Counted from the first letter of the stretch, positions 19,963 through 29,069 are shown. The stretch: DNA of 64,000 bases from Collinsella sp. AK_207A (GCF_902501965.1 NZ_CABWID010000018.1:1-64000), one strand, 5' to 3'. Program-made: numbers and translations. Notes: generated by a model not told the origin, from the letters alone.

Positions 19963-21945
19963 CTAGGAGAGCGCCTCCAGCTCCTCCAACCACAGCCGCG
20001 CGCTCGCGTCGCTCGGCATGCGCCAGTCGCCGCGCGGCGAGAGCGTCACGCTGCCGACCTTTGGGCCATCGGGCAGGCAGCTCCGCTTGAACTGCTGCGT
20101 AAAGAACCGCCGGTAGAACTCCTTGAGCCACGAGAGGATGACGGCGGGCTCGTAGGCGCCCGCAAACGAGCGGCACGCCTGCCGGTAGATGCGCGCGGGC
20201 GGCAGCCCGAAGCGCAGCAGGTGGTAGAGGAAGTAGTCGTGGAGCTCGTACGGTCCCACCAGGTCCTCCGTGCGCTGCGCGATCTGGCCGTCCCCCGTGG
20301 GCGGCAGCAGCTCAGGCGAGACGGGCGTGTCGAGGATGTCGCGCAACACCTCCTCCGCCTCGCCGCCGAAGAGGCCCGCGGCGTAGGCCACTAGGTGCCG
20401 CACGAGCGTCTTCGGCACGCCAGCGTTCACCCCGTACATGCTCATGTGGTCCGCATTGTACGTGCACCATCCCAGCGCGAGCTCGGAGAGGTCCCCCGTC
20501 CCGAGCACAAAGCCGTGCAGCTCGCCGGCGAGGTCCATGAGCACCTGCGTGCGCTCGCGGGCCTGGGCGTTCTCGTAGGTGACGTCACGCACCTCGGGGT
20601 CATGCCCGATTGCGCGGAAGTGCAGCTCCACGGCATCGCCGATGGGAATCTCGCGGAAGTCGACCGCGAGGCACCGGGCGAGCTTCTCGGCGTTGCCCTT
20701 GGTGCGCCCCGTGGTGCCGAAGCCAGGCATGGAGACCGCGTGCACGCCGATGCGGGGAAGCCCCAGCTGGTCGAAGGCGCGCACGGCCACGAGCAGGGCG
20801 AGCGTGGAGTCGAGCCCACCCGAGAGCCCGATGACCAGGCTCTCGGTGCCCGTGTGGGAAAGGCGCGTGGCCAGGCCCCGGCTCTGGAGGTTGAGGATGG
20901 TCTCGCATCGCTCGGCACGACGCGCGCGGTCGGCCGGCACGAAGGGCGCACGGTCGAAGACGCGGTCGATCTGGTCGGCGTTTCGCAGAATGGCCGGGGC
21001 GTTCGCACCCGATCCATCCTCCGCCGCACCCGGCGCGAACGAGAAGGGAACCTCACGCGCCCAGGGCACCTGGTCGTCGCGTCGCCAGGTGGTGCTCCGC
21101 CGGCGCTCGGCCATGAGACGGGCGAGGTCGACGTCGGCCACCGCCATGTCGCAGGTGAAGAGCTCAGTACGCGCCAGCACCGCCCCGTTCTCCGCAATGA
21201 GGTTCTCGCCCGCGAACACGAGGTCCGTAGTCGACTCGCCCTCCCCCGCATCGGCGTACGCGTAGGCGGCGTAGAGGCGCGCGCTCTGGGTCAAGACCAG
21301 CTGCCGACGATACGAGGCCTTGCCGATGACCTCATCGGATGCGGAGAGGTTGAGCAGCACCGTGGCACCGCCGCCGAGCGCCATGCCCGTCGAGGGCGGG
21401 TTGGGGACCCACAGGTCCTCGCAGATCTCCACGCCCACGCGAACGTCCTCGAGGCCAGGGTCCGTGCACGCGTAGACCAGGGAGGAGCCGAAGGGCACCT
21501 CCTCGCCGTCCCGGGCAACGTTGCCGGCACTCAAATCGACCGAGGGCGCGAACCAGCGGCCCTCATAGAACTCGCCGTAGCTCGGAAGATGGCGCTTTGC
21601 CGTAAAGCCCAGCAGGCGACCGGCGCAGCAGACCGCCGCGCAGTTGTAGACCTCCTCGGCATGGGCCAGGGGCAGCCCCACGGCAAAGAGCAGCGGGAGG
21701 CTCGCCGTCTCGCGCAAGATGCGCCGAAGCGACGCGCTGCAAGCGGCGAGCAGCGCTTGGTCATGAAAGAGATCGCCGCAGGTATAGCCGGTGAGGCAGA
21801 GCTCCGGCAGCACGAGCACCGAGACGCCGGCGTCAGCCGCGGCGCGCACGGCCGCAAGAACGGCCTCGGTATTGCCGGGTACATCGGCAACGTGAATCTT
21901 GGGCGTGGCGGCGGCGATGCGCAGGAATCCATCGGTGGCGGGCAT
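19963..21945 (-). CDS. nadE: glutamine-hydrolysing NAD+ synthase
   Basis: 660 residues, the long bacterial type. The N-terminal nitrilase-type glutaminase domain shows its Glu-Lys-Cys triad in VLPELCLTGY, AKRHLPSYGEF and GVEICEDLWV. The C-terminal ATP-pyrophosphatase domain has IGLSGGLDSTLALL and GTGDLSELALGWCTYNADHM. It amidates nicotinic acid adenine dinucleotide using ammonia channelled from glutamine, the last step of NAD synthesis. Start 21945 follows GAGAGGGGA. It is a single gene with separate neighbours. Confidence 0.95.
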   Translation of the reverse strand: MPATDGFLRIAAATPKIHVADVPGNTEAVLAAVRAAADAGVSVLVLPELCLTGYTCGDLFHDQALLAACSASLRRILRETASLPLLFAVGLPLAHAEEVYNCAAVCCAGRLLGFTAKRHLPSYGEFYEGRWFAPSVDLSAGNVARDGEEVPFGSSLVYACTDPGLEDVRVGVEICEDLWVPNPPSTGMALGGGATVLLNLSASDEVIGKASYRRQLVLTQSARLYAAYAYADAGEGESTTDLVFAGENLIAENGAVLARTELFTCDMAVADVDLARLMAERRRSTTWRRDDQVPWAREVPFSFAPGAAEDGSGANAPAILRNADQIDRVFDRAPFVPADRARRAERCETILNLQSRGLATRLSHTGTESLVIGLSGGLDSTLALLVAVRAFDQLGLPRIGVHAVSMPGFGTTGRTKGNAEKLARCLAVDFREIPIGDAVELHFRAIGHDPEVRDVTYENAQARERTQVLMDLAGELHGFVLGTGDLSELALGWCTYNADHMSMYGVNAGVPKTLVRHLVAYAAGLFGGEAEEVLRDILDTPVSPELLPPTGDGQIAQRTEDLVGPYELHDYFLYHLLRFGLPPARIYRQACRSFAGAYEPAVILSWLKEFYRRFFTQQFKRSCLPDGPKVGSVTLSPRGDWRMPSDASARLWLEELEALS

Positions 21946-22026
21946 GGGGCTCCCCTCTCTGGTCGAATGCGTCAATTGTAGCGTGTTCGGGACGCGGTCC
22001 GTGCCCGTGCGGGGGAGGCCGCAGCC

Positions 22027-22953
22027 CTACTCCCCCTCCTCCACGGGGGCATACCAGACGCGATGGTCCTCCAGGCGCATGACGGCCACCTGCCCGTGGG
22101 GAGCGCCGCCCGCCGCGCTCGCGTCGATGTCGATGCGGTCGGCTACACCGCCGGTATCCTGGCAGGCGCCGACCTCCACCACGAGGGCGCGCTCGTCGGC
22201 GTTCAGGACGGGTCCATGGGTGTGTCCCGCGTAGCGCTGGATGAGGACGCTCGGCGTGTGCCCGGCCACCACCAAGGGCCCGCGGCCCTCGCCGTCGACG
22301 AAGCCCGTCGGCCTGCCCCAGAACTCTTCGCGGATCCACAGCAAATCCTCGGTTTTCTGGGCGCCCATCATCACGTAGAGCACGCTCGCGTCCAGGTTCT
22401 GCAGCACGCCGGGGCGCTCGACGGGAATTCCCGAGGCGGCGAGATAGGCATGGGCCGCCGGGGCGTTGATGCCGGCATGGCAGAGCATATAGGTGCGCAT
22501 GTAGGTGGGGGCGGCGCCCGAGACGGGGGCGACATCGGACGCGGGGCGCGGGCGCGGGGCGAAGTGATCCTCCACCTTCACCACATCGTAGAGCGGCAGG
22601 CCGCGCATCCAGGCGATGATGTCATCGGCCTGCTCGCGCGGCAGCGCATCCAGCTGCCCAGCCGTCACCCAGCCGCCGTTGATCTCCCAGTCGCCCTCGG
22701 AATACGGGGTCGCGCCTTGGAGGGCATCGAGCATCAGACCCTCATGGTTGCCCTTGAGCACATGCACCTGCCCGATGCCGTGCGAATCGGCGAGGCCGCG
22801 CACCAAGTGGATGACGCCCAGCGGCTCCGGTCCCCGGTCGATCATGTCTCCGAGCACGTAGAGCGTGTCGTCCGCCCCCACGCCCGATGCCTCGAGCACA
22901 CGGTCCAGGGCGCGAAGATGCCCGTGGGCATCGGACGTGACGTACGTGGCCAA
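22027..22953 (-). CDS. calcineurin-like metallophosphoesterase
   Basis: 308 residues of the Ser/Thr phosphatase / ApaH-like branch. Metal-ligand motifs in order: SDAHGHLRAL (DxH), LYVLGDMIDRGPEP (GDxxDRG), VLKGNHEGLML (GNHE), a later His in MLCHAGINAP, and VVAGHTPSV (GHTP). The start is taken as TTG 22953 because GAGGAGG lies six bases before it and the domain starts right there. An ATG ten codons upstream has no ribosome site. Possible substrates are phosphoproteins or dinucleoside polyphosphates. It stands alone between nadE and serA. Confidence 0.85.
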   Translation of the reverse strand: MATYVTSDAHGHLRALDRVLEASGVGADDTLYVLGDMIDRGPEPLGVIHLVRGLADSHGIGQVHVLKGNHEGLMLDALQGATPYSEGDWEINGGWVTAGQLDALPREQADDIIAWMRGLPLYDVVKVEDHFAPRPRPASDVAPVSGAAPTYMRTYMLCHAGINAPAAHAYLAASGIPVERPGVLQNLDASVLYVMMGAQKTEDLLWIREEFWGRPTGFVDGEGRGPLVVAGHTPSVLIQRYAGHTHGPVLNADERALVVEVGACQDTGGVADRIDIDASAAGGAPHGQVAVMRLEDHRVWYAPVEEGE

Positions 22954-23090
22954 GGGCACCTCCTCGATTGAAGCGGACACCATCCGGCGCCCGCTAAACC
23001 TTCAAGTTTCAATCGAGAGTTTACCCCTTTGCGCGCGACCGTTCACGCACAACCTGTGACAATTCGCTTACGGGGTTTCTTTATTCCGTT

Positions 23091-24254
23091 TTACTTGATC
23101 ACGCGCACGCGATAGACAGCGGGAATCTGCTTCAGCGCCTCGATGGTGCTCTGGTCCAGATGCTCGTCGGTATCGAACATGGTGTAGGCGTTCTCGCCGG
23201 CGCTCTCGTTCACCATACGCTGCACGTTGGCGTTATCGTGCGCGAGAATCGCCGTGATCTGACCGATCATGTTGGGCACGTTGGCATGCAGACAGGCGAT
23301 ACGGCTCGCGGCGCGCGCCTTGCCCATGGAGCAGGCCGGATAGTTCACGGAATGCGCGATGTTGCCGTTCTCCAGATAGTCCTTGAGCTCGGAGATGGCC
23401 ATGTCGGCGCAGTTGGCCTCAGCCTCGCCCGTGCCGGCGCCCGAGTGCGTGGTGACGAACGTGTTCTTCATCTTGACCGTACCGGACGTGGCGAAGTCGG
23501 TGGAGAACCAGGAGAGCTGACCGCTCTCGAGCGCCGCGGCCACCGCCTCCTCGTCCACGATGGTCTCGCGCGCGTAGTTGATGAGCACGGCGCCGGGCTT
23601 GAGCTTGGAAAGCTGCTCGGTCGAGATCATGCCGATGGTGTCGGCCTTGCTGGGCACGTGCAGGGTGAGGTAGTCGCAGTTGCGGCACAGGTCCTCGAGC
23701 GTGCCCACGCGGTTCACGGAGTGCGAGAGCTCCCAGGCGTGCTCGACGGAGATGAACGGGTCATAACCGTACACATGCATGCCGAGATCGACGGCGGCGT
23801 TGGCCACCTTGGAGCCCACGTTGCCGAGGCCCACCACGCCGATGCGCTTGCCGCGCAGCTCGTGGCCGACGAACGCCTTCTTGGCCTTCTCGGCATCTAC
23901 CTGGATGTTCGGGTCCGCGGCATGTGCGCGCACCCAGTCCATGGACTGCACCACGCCGCGGCTCGAAAGCACGAGCATGGCAATGACGAGCTCCTTCACC
24001 GCGTTGGCGTTGGCGCCCGGCGAGTTGAAGACCACCACGCCGCGGCGGGCGTACTCCTCCACGGGGATGTTGTTGACGCCCGCGCCGCAGCGGCCGATCG
24101 CGCGGATGGACTCCGGCAGGTCGTAGCCGTGCAGATCCGTGGAGCGCATGAGGATGGCATCGGCCTGGGCCGCGTCGTCCACGAACGCGTAGCCGTCGCC
24201 GAACTGGACGTCGCCGTCCTTGGTGATGTCGTCGATCGTCTTGATGTAGCGCAT
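23091..24254 (-). CDS. serA: D-3-phosphoglycerate dehydrogenase
   Basis: 387 residues, short-form enzyme with a C-terminal ACT domain. The NAD site is GVVGLGNVGSKVA; the substrate region has GRCGAGVNNIPVE and INYARETIVDE. The catalytic His appears as VTTHSGAGTGEAE. The ACT domain (ACLHANVPNMIGQITAIL) probably senses an amino acid, classically serine. The enzyme commits 3-phosphoglycerate to serine synthesis. It lies downstream of serC on the same strand with repeat copy A in the 160-base gap, so the pair is probably one operon whose second gene depends on reading through that hairpin. Confidence 0.94.
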   Translation of the reverse strand: MRYIKTIDDITKDGDVQFGDGYAFVDDAAQADAILMRSTDLHGYDLPESIRAIGRCGAGVNNIPVEEYARRGVVVFNSPGANANAVKELVIAMLVLSSRGVVQSMDWVRAHAADPNIQVDAEKAKKAFVGHELRGKRIGVVGLGNVGSKVANAAVDLGMHVYGYDPFISVEHAWELSHSVNRVGTLEDLCRNCDYLTLHVPSKADTIGMISTEQLSKLKPGAVLINYARETIVDEEAVAAALESGQLSWFSTDFATSGTVKMKNTFVTTHSGAGTGEAEANCADMAISELKDYLENGNIAHSVNYPACSMGKARAASRIACLHANVPNMIGQITAILAHDNANVQRMVNESAGENAYTMFDTDEHLDQSTIEALKQIPAVYRVRVIK

Positions 24255-24277
24255 GATGGCTTTTCCTTCCCACCGCT

Positions 24278-24378
24278 CCGAGCGGGCATGCCCTTCGCTC
24301 AGCCCTCGCAAGACTGGAAAACGGCGAAGCCGTTTTCTCAGTTCGCTGCGGAGTGTCGCTTCGGGCATACCCGCCCGG
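24278..24378. repeat. nested-palindrome intergenic element, copy A
   Basis: Outer arms 24278-24293 and 24363-24378 are complementary with two mismatches that become G-U pairs in minus-strand RNA. The 69-base core (24294-24362) matches the core of copy B at 61 of 69 positions and includes the hairpin AAAACGGC-GAA-GCCGTTTT. It lies 36 bases after the serC stop and 23 bases before the serA start. Confidence 0.85.
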
Positions 24379-24414
24379 ACCTTCGTTCAATCCACACTTG
24401 CTTGGGTGTGTATT

Positions 24415-25518
24415 CTACTTGGCAGAATGACTTGCTTCGAACTCTTCCATATATGAGGCGAGGGTCTTCACGTCGTCGAGGGTGACGGCGTTGTAGATGC
24501 TCGCGCGCATGCCGCCGACGAGACGGTGCCCCTTGACGCCCTGGATGCCTCGCTGGGCGGCACCGGAGACGAACTCCTTGTCCAGCTCGGGGGAATCGGT
24601 TCGGAAGGTGACGTTCGAAAGGGAGCGGCTGGACGGCTGCGCGGTGCCGTGGAAGATCTCGCTCTTATCGAGCAAACCATAGAGCACGTCGGCCTTCTCC
24701 TGGTTGCGCGCCTGCATGGCCTTGAGGCCGCCCGTCCTCTCAATCCACCGGAGCACCTTGCCGCACAGGTAGATACCGAAGGTATTGGGCGTGTTGTACA
24801 TGGACTCCTTGCTCGCCTGGAGCCGGTAGTCCAGATACGTGGGACAGATGTCCGCCCGCGCGGGACCGTCCGCGATGAGGTCCTCGCGCACGATGACGAC
24901 CGTCACGCCCGCGGGGCCAGCGTTCTTCTGGGCGCCTGCGTAGATGAGGCCGTAGCGCTCGACGTCGAGCGGATGCGAGAGGAAGCAGCTCGAGACATCG
25001 GCCACGAGCGGCGTCTCGCCCGTCTGGGGCAGCTCTCGGTACTCCGTGCCGAAGATCGTGTTGTTCTGGCAAATGTAGACGTAGTCCAGATCGCCCTCGG
25101 CAACGCGCGACGCAACGGGCCCCAGATCGGGAATGCGATCGAAGCTCGTGCCCTCGCTGGAGGCGAGCACCGGCGCCTCACCGTATTTCTGCGCCTCCTG
25201 CCAGGCCTTCTTGGCGAAGTTGCCCGTCACCAGGTAGCCCGCGCGGCCGCGGCGCATCAGGTTCAGCGGAATGCCGGCGAACTCCAAGGTGGCGCCGCCC
25301 TGTAGAAAGAGCACGCGATAGGTATCCGGGATGTCCAGGATGTCGCGGAGCGTCTCCTCGGTCTCCTCGATGATCTGCTGGTAGGCAGCGGAACGGTGAC
25401 TCATCTCGAGCACGGACATGCCAAGGCCGCGATAGTCGAGCAGCTCCGATTGCGCCTCCTCCAGCACCTCGAGCGGCAACGCCGCCGGGCCGGCGGAGAA
25501 ATTATGCACGCGCGCCAT
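24415..25518 (-). CDS. serC: phosphoserine aminotransferase
   Basis: 367-residue PLP enzyme of aminotransferase class V, converting 3-phosphohydroxypyruvate to phosphoserine in serine (and possibly pyridoxine) synthesis. It begins HNFSAGPAALP, has LFLQGGATLEFAGIPLN, and the PLP lysine in YAGAQKNAGPAG. The C-terminal KGHRLVGGMRAS motif closes the active site. ACGGAGG precedes ATG 25518. serA follows. serB is not in the window. The 147 bases upstream show no T-box or other leader. Confidence 0.95.
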   Translation of the reverse strand: MARVHNFSAGPAALPLEVLEEAQSELLDYRGLGMSVLEMSHRSAAYQQIIEETEETLRDILDIPDTYRVLFLQGGATLEFAGIPLNLMRRGRAGYLVTGNFAKKAWQEAQKYGEAPVLASSEGTSFDRIPDLGPVASRVAEGDLDYVYICQNNTIFGTEYRELPQTGETPLVADVSSCFLSHPLDVERYGLIYAGAQKNAGPAGVTVVIVREDLIADGPARADICPTYLDYRLQASKESMYNTPNTFGIYLCGKVLRWIERTGGLKAMQARNQEKADVLYGLLDKSEIFHGTAQPSSRSLSNVTFRTDSPELDKEFVSGAAQRGIQGVKGHRLVGGMRASIYNAVTLDDVKTLASYMEEFEASHSAK

Positions 25519-25665
25519 CTGATAACCTCCGTACGAGTCGCCTTATCCAACGCGCATGAACTCTAACACACTAAAGCAGCAGGACACGCCCCATGGCTGA
25601 CTCGATACAAAACCCTATCAATTTGCTAGAGATTTACCGCGCGATGCGTGCCTCAGCAACCGCGA

Positions 25666-26259
25666 CTACTCCCCGAGCTCCCGTCGCATGGCATCCTGCT
25701 CCGCGATCTCTTGCAGCCGGAAGGCCTCACCGTCAAAGCCGTACCGCGCCACCGAGCAGTTGCCAGGAACGACCATGTGCTCGTCCGCCTTACCGCCGTC
25801 GCGCACCGCCGTGATGAACTCGCGGCTCGCGGAGCCATGGCTGACCACGAGCACGCTCCGATGCCCAGTGCGCTGCATGATCTGGGTGAGCGTGCTGACG
25901 ATGCGATCGCGAAACGCCAGCTGTCCCTCGCCGCCAAAAGGCACGAAGAAGTCACCCCAGGGCCAGGCGGGCATAAGGTAGGTGCGCTCGCCCTCGAAGG
26001 CGCCGAACGACCACTCCATGAGGCCGCGCTCACACTCGAAGGGCATGTCGGTGATGCGCTCGAGCGTCTGATGCGTGCGCGCGACGAGCGAGGCGTAGGC
26101 ATGGTCGAAGGTGACGCCGCGCTGCGCGAAGTACCGGCCCACGCGGGACGCCTGTTCCTCACCCTCGGGTGTGAGCGGGGAATCCACCCAACCTTGAATG
26201 ATGTGGCGCTCGTTGAACAACGTGCGACCGTGGCGTACGAAATAGAGCGTGCCCGACAT
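25666..26259 (-). CDS. histidine phosphatase (phosphoglycerate mutase family)
   Basis: 197 residues. The catalytic RHG motif sits near the N terminus (YFVRHGRTLFNE), the second catalytic His in VVSHGSASREF, and a Glu-rich middle (LMEWSFGAFEGE) completes the pocket. The branch includes broad phosphatases and cofactor-dependent mutases. The short length and missing mutase inserts favour a phosphatase. AAGGAGG precedes ATG 26259. It lies between the AhpF-like gene and serC on the same strand, which gives no clear hint of substrate. Confidence 0.85.
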   Translation of the reverse strand: MSGTLYFVRHGRTLFNERHIIQGWVDSPLTPEGEEQASRVGRYFAQRGVTFDHAYASLVARTHQTLERITDMPFECERGLMEWSFGAFEGERTYLMPAWPWGDFFVPFGGEGQLAFRDRIVSTLTQIMQRTGHRSVLVVSHGSASREFITAVRDGGKADEHMVVPGNCSVARYGFDGEAFRLQEIAEQDAMRRELGE

Positions 26260-26336
26260 GAAGCCTCCTTGAAGCGGGAATGTCGGACGATTATAGCAAC
26301 CGGCCATGACCTGGCGGACGGGCGCGGCTAAGTCTT

Positions 26337-28043
26337 TTACAGCCTCTTTGCGCGTACGAGATCCAGCGCCTGAGCCAAGTTCTTCTTGCCGAAATGCACC
26401 TGCTCTGCGCCGCCGCGCTCCACGACCACGCAGGGCACGCTCATGGCGTTGTAACGCTCGCGCAGATCCGGGAAATGAGCGATGTCGAAGACGTCGACGG
26501 TTACGAGCGGGTTGTCCGCCGCGATGCGCTGCAGCGAGACGACCGTCTCGGGGCACATGGTACAGGAGAGCGAGACGAGGACCTTCACGCGCACCGGATC
26601 CGCGATCGCGGCGATGGCCGCGCGATCGGCGTCGTCGATGGGCTGGCCGGGGCCCGCCGCGTTGTAGAGGCCGAGTACGAAGCTCGTGAACTCGTGCCCG
26701 CCCGGCACGCCGTGGAAGGCAAGGCCGGTCGGATTGGGCTCGCCATCGCCACCCGGACGGCAGACCTCCACGAACGGCAGGGAAGCGGCATCGTCCTCGG
26801 CGGTATCCGCATGCTCGACCGAGAGCTTGTCCGTGAGCTTGGCAAGCTCGTCCATATAGCCCTCGAGCTCGCGTGAGACAGTGCGGTCGTCTGGGTGCAG
26901 GCGCAGCACGAGCGAGCCCGTCATGCGCGAGAAGACGGCGTTCAGCTGTGCGAGCATCGCCTCGTCGAAGAGCGCCGACGCCGCGGCGGAGCTCGCTGCC
27001 TCACCCTCGGCCGTCGGCTTGGGGGCGGGTTCGTCGGCCGCGTCCGCAACCGCCGGACGACTCACGGGAACCTGGGGCACGAGACCTGTGCGCCCCTGCG
27101 CCGCCTTGAGGTAGCGCTCCATGTCCGTTGCGGTCTGCGCGGCCTGGCCCACAGCGGTGGTGACTTGGCGAAGCGTCTTCACGCAGACATCGCCCGCGGC
27201 GAAGAGGCCGTCGGCGCTCGTCATCTGTTGCGCGTCCGTGAGCGCGTAGCCGCGATCGTCCGTTGCCGCCACACCGTCCATAAGGCTCGTTGCCGGCGCG
27301 TACCCTACGAAGACGAAGATGCCGAACGTCTCGCCGTCCGCGGCACGATACTCCTCCACCTTGTCGGTCTTAAGGTTCTTGTAGCGCAGCCAGCGGAGCG
27401 CGGAGTCGCCACCGGCGGCCTCCACCTCGGTGTTGTAGAGCACGGTGACCTTGTCGTTCGACTTGGCCTCCTCCGCGGCCGCGGGCGCGCAGGTGAAGTC
27501 GTCATCGCGCACGAGGATGGTCACGTGGCGCGCGTACTTGGTGAGAAACACGCTCTCCTCCGCCGCAGCGAAGCCGCCGCCCACGACGAAGACATCCTTG
27601 CCGGTGAAGAACTCGCCGTCGCAGGTGGCGCAGTAGGCAACCCCGTGGCCGCGAAACTCCTCCTCACCCGCAAAGCCCACGTGCCGGGGGCTCGCGCCGG
27701 TGGCGAGCAGCACGGCGAAGCAGTCGAGCGTTCCCTTTGAGGTGCAGACGTGCTTGATATCGCCGACAAGGTCCAGGGAGCGCGCCTCAGCGAGCAGGAA
27801 CTCCGCGCCGAACGCCTCGGCTTGGCGACGCATGGTCTCGGTGAGCTCGGCGCCGCCCGTCGCGAAGACACCCGGGTAGTTCACGACCTCGCTCGTGATG
27901 GTGATCTGCCCACCAAAGTGGTCCTTCTCCACCACGAGCACCCGGTACCGGGCACGCGCAAGATAGATCGCCGCCGTAAGACCGGCGGGACCGCCGCCGA
28001 TGATGACGGCGTCGTAGAGCTTGGAGACGTCGATGTCTGACAT
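26337..28043 (-). CDS. AhpF-like flavin disulfide reductase, thioredoxin domains at C terminus
   Basis: 568 residues. Residues 1-320 are a thioredoxin-reductase-type FAD/NAD(P)H domain: IIGGGPAGLTAAIYLAR, redox pair C138-A-T-C141, NADP site VVGGGFAAAEE and a closing FAAGDVCV. A Pro/Ala-rich linker (about 325-370) leads to a C-terminal part with a tandem thioredoxin fold like the AhpF N-terminal domain, carrying C494-T-M-C497. Electrons should run NAD(P)H, FAD, C138/C141, C494/C497, then AhpC, whose gene lies just upstream. In classical AhpF the thioredoxin part comes first. Start 28043 follows AAAGGAG. Confidence 0.88.
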   Translation of the reverse strand: MSDIDVSKLYDAVIIGGGPAGLTAAIYLARARYRVLVVEKDHFGGQITITSEVVNYPGVFATGGAELTETMRRQAEAFGAEFLLAEARSLDLVGDIKHVCTSKGTLDCFAVLLATGASPRHVGFAGEEEFRGHGVAYCATCDGEFFTGKDVFVVGGGFAAAEESVFLTKYARHVTILVRDDDFTCAPAAAEEAKSNDKVTVLYNTEVEAAGGDSALRWLRYKNLKTDKVEEYRAADGETFGIFVFVGYAPATSLMDGVAATDDRGYALTDAQQMTSADGLFAAGDVCVKTLRQVTTAVGQAAQTATDMERYLKAAQGRTGLVPQVPVSRPAVADAADEPAPKPTAEGEAASSAAASALFDEAMLAQLNAVFSRMTGSLVLRLHPDDRTVSRELEGYMDELAKLTDKLSVEHADTAEDDAASLPFVEVCRPGGDGEPNPTGLAFHGVPGGHEFTSFVLGLYNAAGPGQPIDDADRAAIAAIADPVRVKVLVSLSCTMCPETVVSLQRIAADNPLVTVDVFDIAHFPDLRERYNAMSVPCVVVERGGAEQVHFGKKNLAQALDLVRAKRL

Positions 28044-28197
28044 GTTGCTCCTTTCCTCCTGGTCGCTGGTCGGGACGGGCGGGGCCACGGCTGACGCAGG
28101 GCGTTGCGGTAGCCTGGGCCCGGTTCAGCTGAGCGCAGTTTTCTTTTTTAGAGATGGGGAGGCGGCACTCGTCCGGGACAGGGGGGCCGGAGCGGCA

Positions 28198-28272
28198 GGG
28201 CGGGGTGGTACCGTCCCGGGCGAGTTCTGGCGCAGCCAGCTGTCTGAAGCCCGGGACGGTACCGCCCCGCCC
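28198..28272 (-). terminator. long hairpin between ahpC and its reductase gene
   Basis: Arms 28198-28220 and 28250-28272 pair over 23 bases with one mismatch, around a 29-base loop with its own CTGG/CCAG pair. It starts 34 bases after the ahpC stop. Without a T-run it may be a partial terminator or RNA stabiliser that lets ahpC be made in excess over the reductase. The rest of the 263-base gap holds no gene. Confidence 0.6.
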
Positions 28273-28306
28273 CCAAGCCCTAAACCCTAGGACCTGAGTT
28301 CTAGAC

Positions 28307-28870
28307 CTACAGCTGGCCCACCAGGTCCAGGCTCGGCTTCAACGTCTCGGCACCCGGCGTCCACTTGGCAGGGCACACCTGGTCGCCGTGCTCGGCCACG
28401 AACTTGGCGGCCTGCACCAGGCGCAGCAGCTCCTTGGCATTACGGCCAACGCCGCCGGCGGTCACCTCGTACACCTGCACCTTGCCCTCGGGATCGACGA
28501 TGAAGGCGCCGCGCTCGGCCACGCCGTCGGGCTCGATCAGCACGTCGAAGTCGCGGGCGAGGACGTGCGCCGGGTCGGCGAGCATCGGATAGGCGACCTT
28601 CTTGATGCGCTCGGACTCGTCGTGCCACGCCTTGTGGACGAAGTGCGTGTCGGTGGAAACGGAGTAGATCTCGCAGCCCTCGGCCTTGAAGGCGTCGTAG
28701 TTCTCAGCGAGCTCCTCGAGCTCGGTGGGGCACACGAAGGTGAAGTCGGCCGGATAGAAGAAGAACAGGCTCCAGCAGCCGAGAACATCAGCCTTGGAGA
28801 CAGCCTTGAACTCGTCGTTCTGGAAGGCCTGGACGGTGAAGTCGCCGATCTCGCGTCCGATCTGGGACAT
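28307..28870 (-). CDS. ahpC: typical 2-Cys peroxiredoxin (alkyl hydroperoxide reductase C)
   Basis: 187 residues. The peroxidatic cysteine is C47 in DFTFVCPTELEE; the resolving cysteine is C166 in GDQVCPAKW; an active-site Arg lies in VGRNAKELLR. It reduces hydrogen peroxide and organic peroxides in the cytoplasm and is recycled by the AhpF-like protein encoded next. AAAGGAG stands before ATG 28870. A strong promoter overlapped by a Fur-family box lies directly upstream (separate entry), so peroxide-responsive control is expected. Confidence 0.96.
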   Translation of the reverse strand: MSQIGREIGDFTVQAFQNDEFKAVSKADVLGCWSLFFFYPADFTFVCPTELEELAENYDAFKAEGCEIYSVSTDTHFVHKAWHDESERIKKVAYPMLADPAHVLARDFDVLIEPDGVAERGAFIVDPEGKVQVYEVTAGGVGRNAKELLRLVQAAKFVAEHGDQVCPAKWTPGAETLKPSLDLVGQL

Positions 28871-28915
28871 GGTTCGCTCCTTTGCAACCCGGAAACTGCC
28901 GGATACAGCTTCCTT

Positions 28916-28959
28916 ATTGATACTGATTATCAATATAGAAAGTTAACCATGGTTGTCAA
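28916..28959 (-). promoter_or_regulatory. ahpC promoter with Fur/PerR-type box
   Basis: On the minus strand, TTGACA (28959-28954) and TATATT (28937-28932) are separated by 16 bases. Overlapping the -10 and the predicted start is the palindrome ATTGATA-CTGAT-TATCAAT (28916-28934). Its 15-base core fits the Fur-family 7-1-7 consensus TGATAATnATTATCA at all but one position. A PerR-like repressor acting on ahpC is the natural reading; no such gene is in the window. Confidence 0.75.
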
Positions 28960-29069
28960 GTAGAATTCGGTGGATATCGATCGGAACGATGTCATAGCAG
29001 ATGCGGCGATGCCGCTCATCGCGCCATTCTGCGATGGCTGATGTTGTCACAGGGGGAAATGGAGAGCGG

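Noticed and set aside
25519-25665. T-box or other riboswitch before serC
   Set aside because: Only 147 bases, with no T-box sequence, specifier stem or terminator visible.
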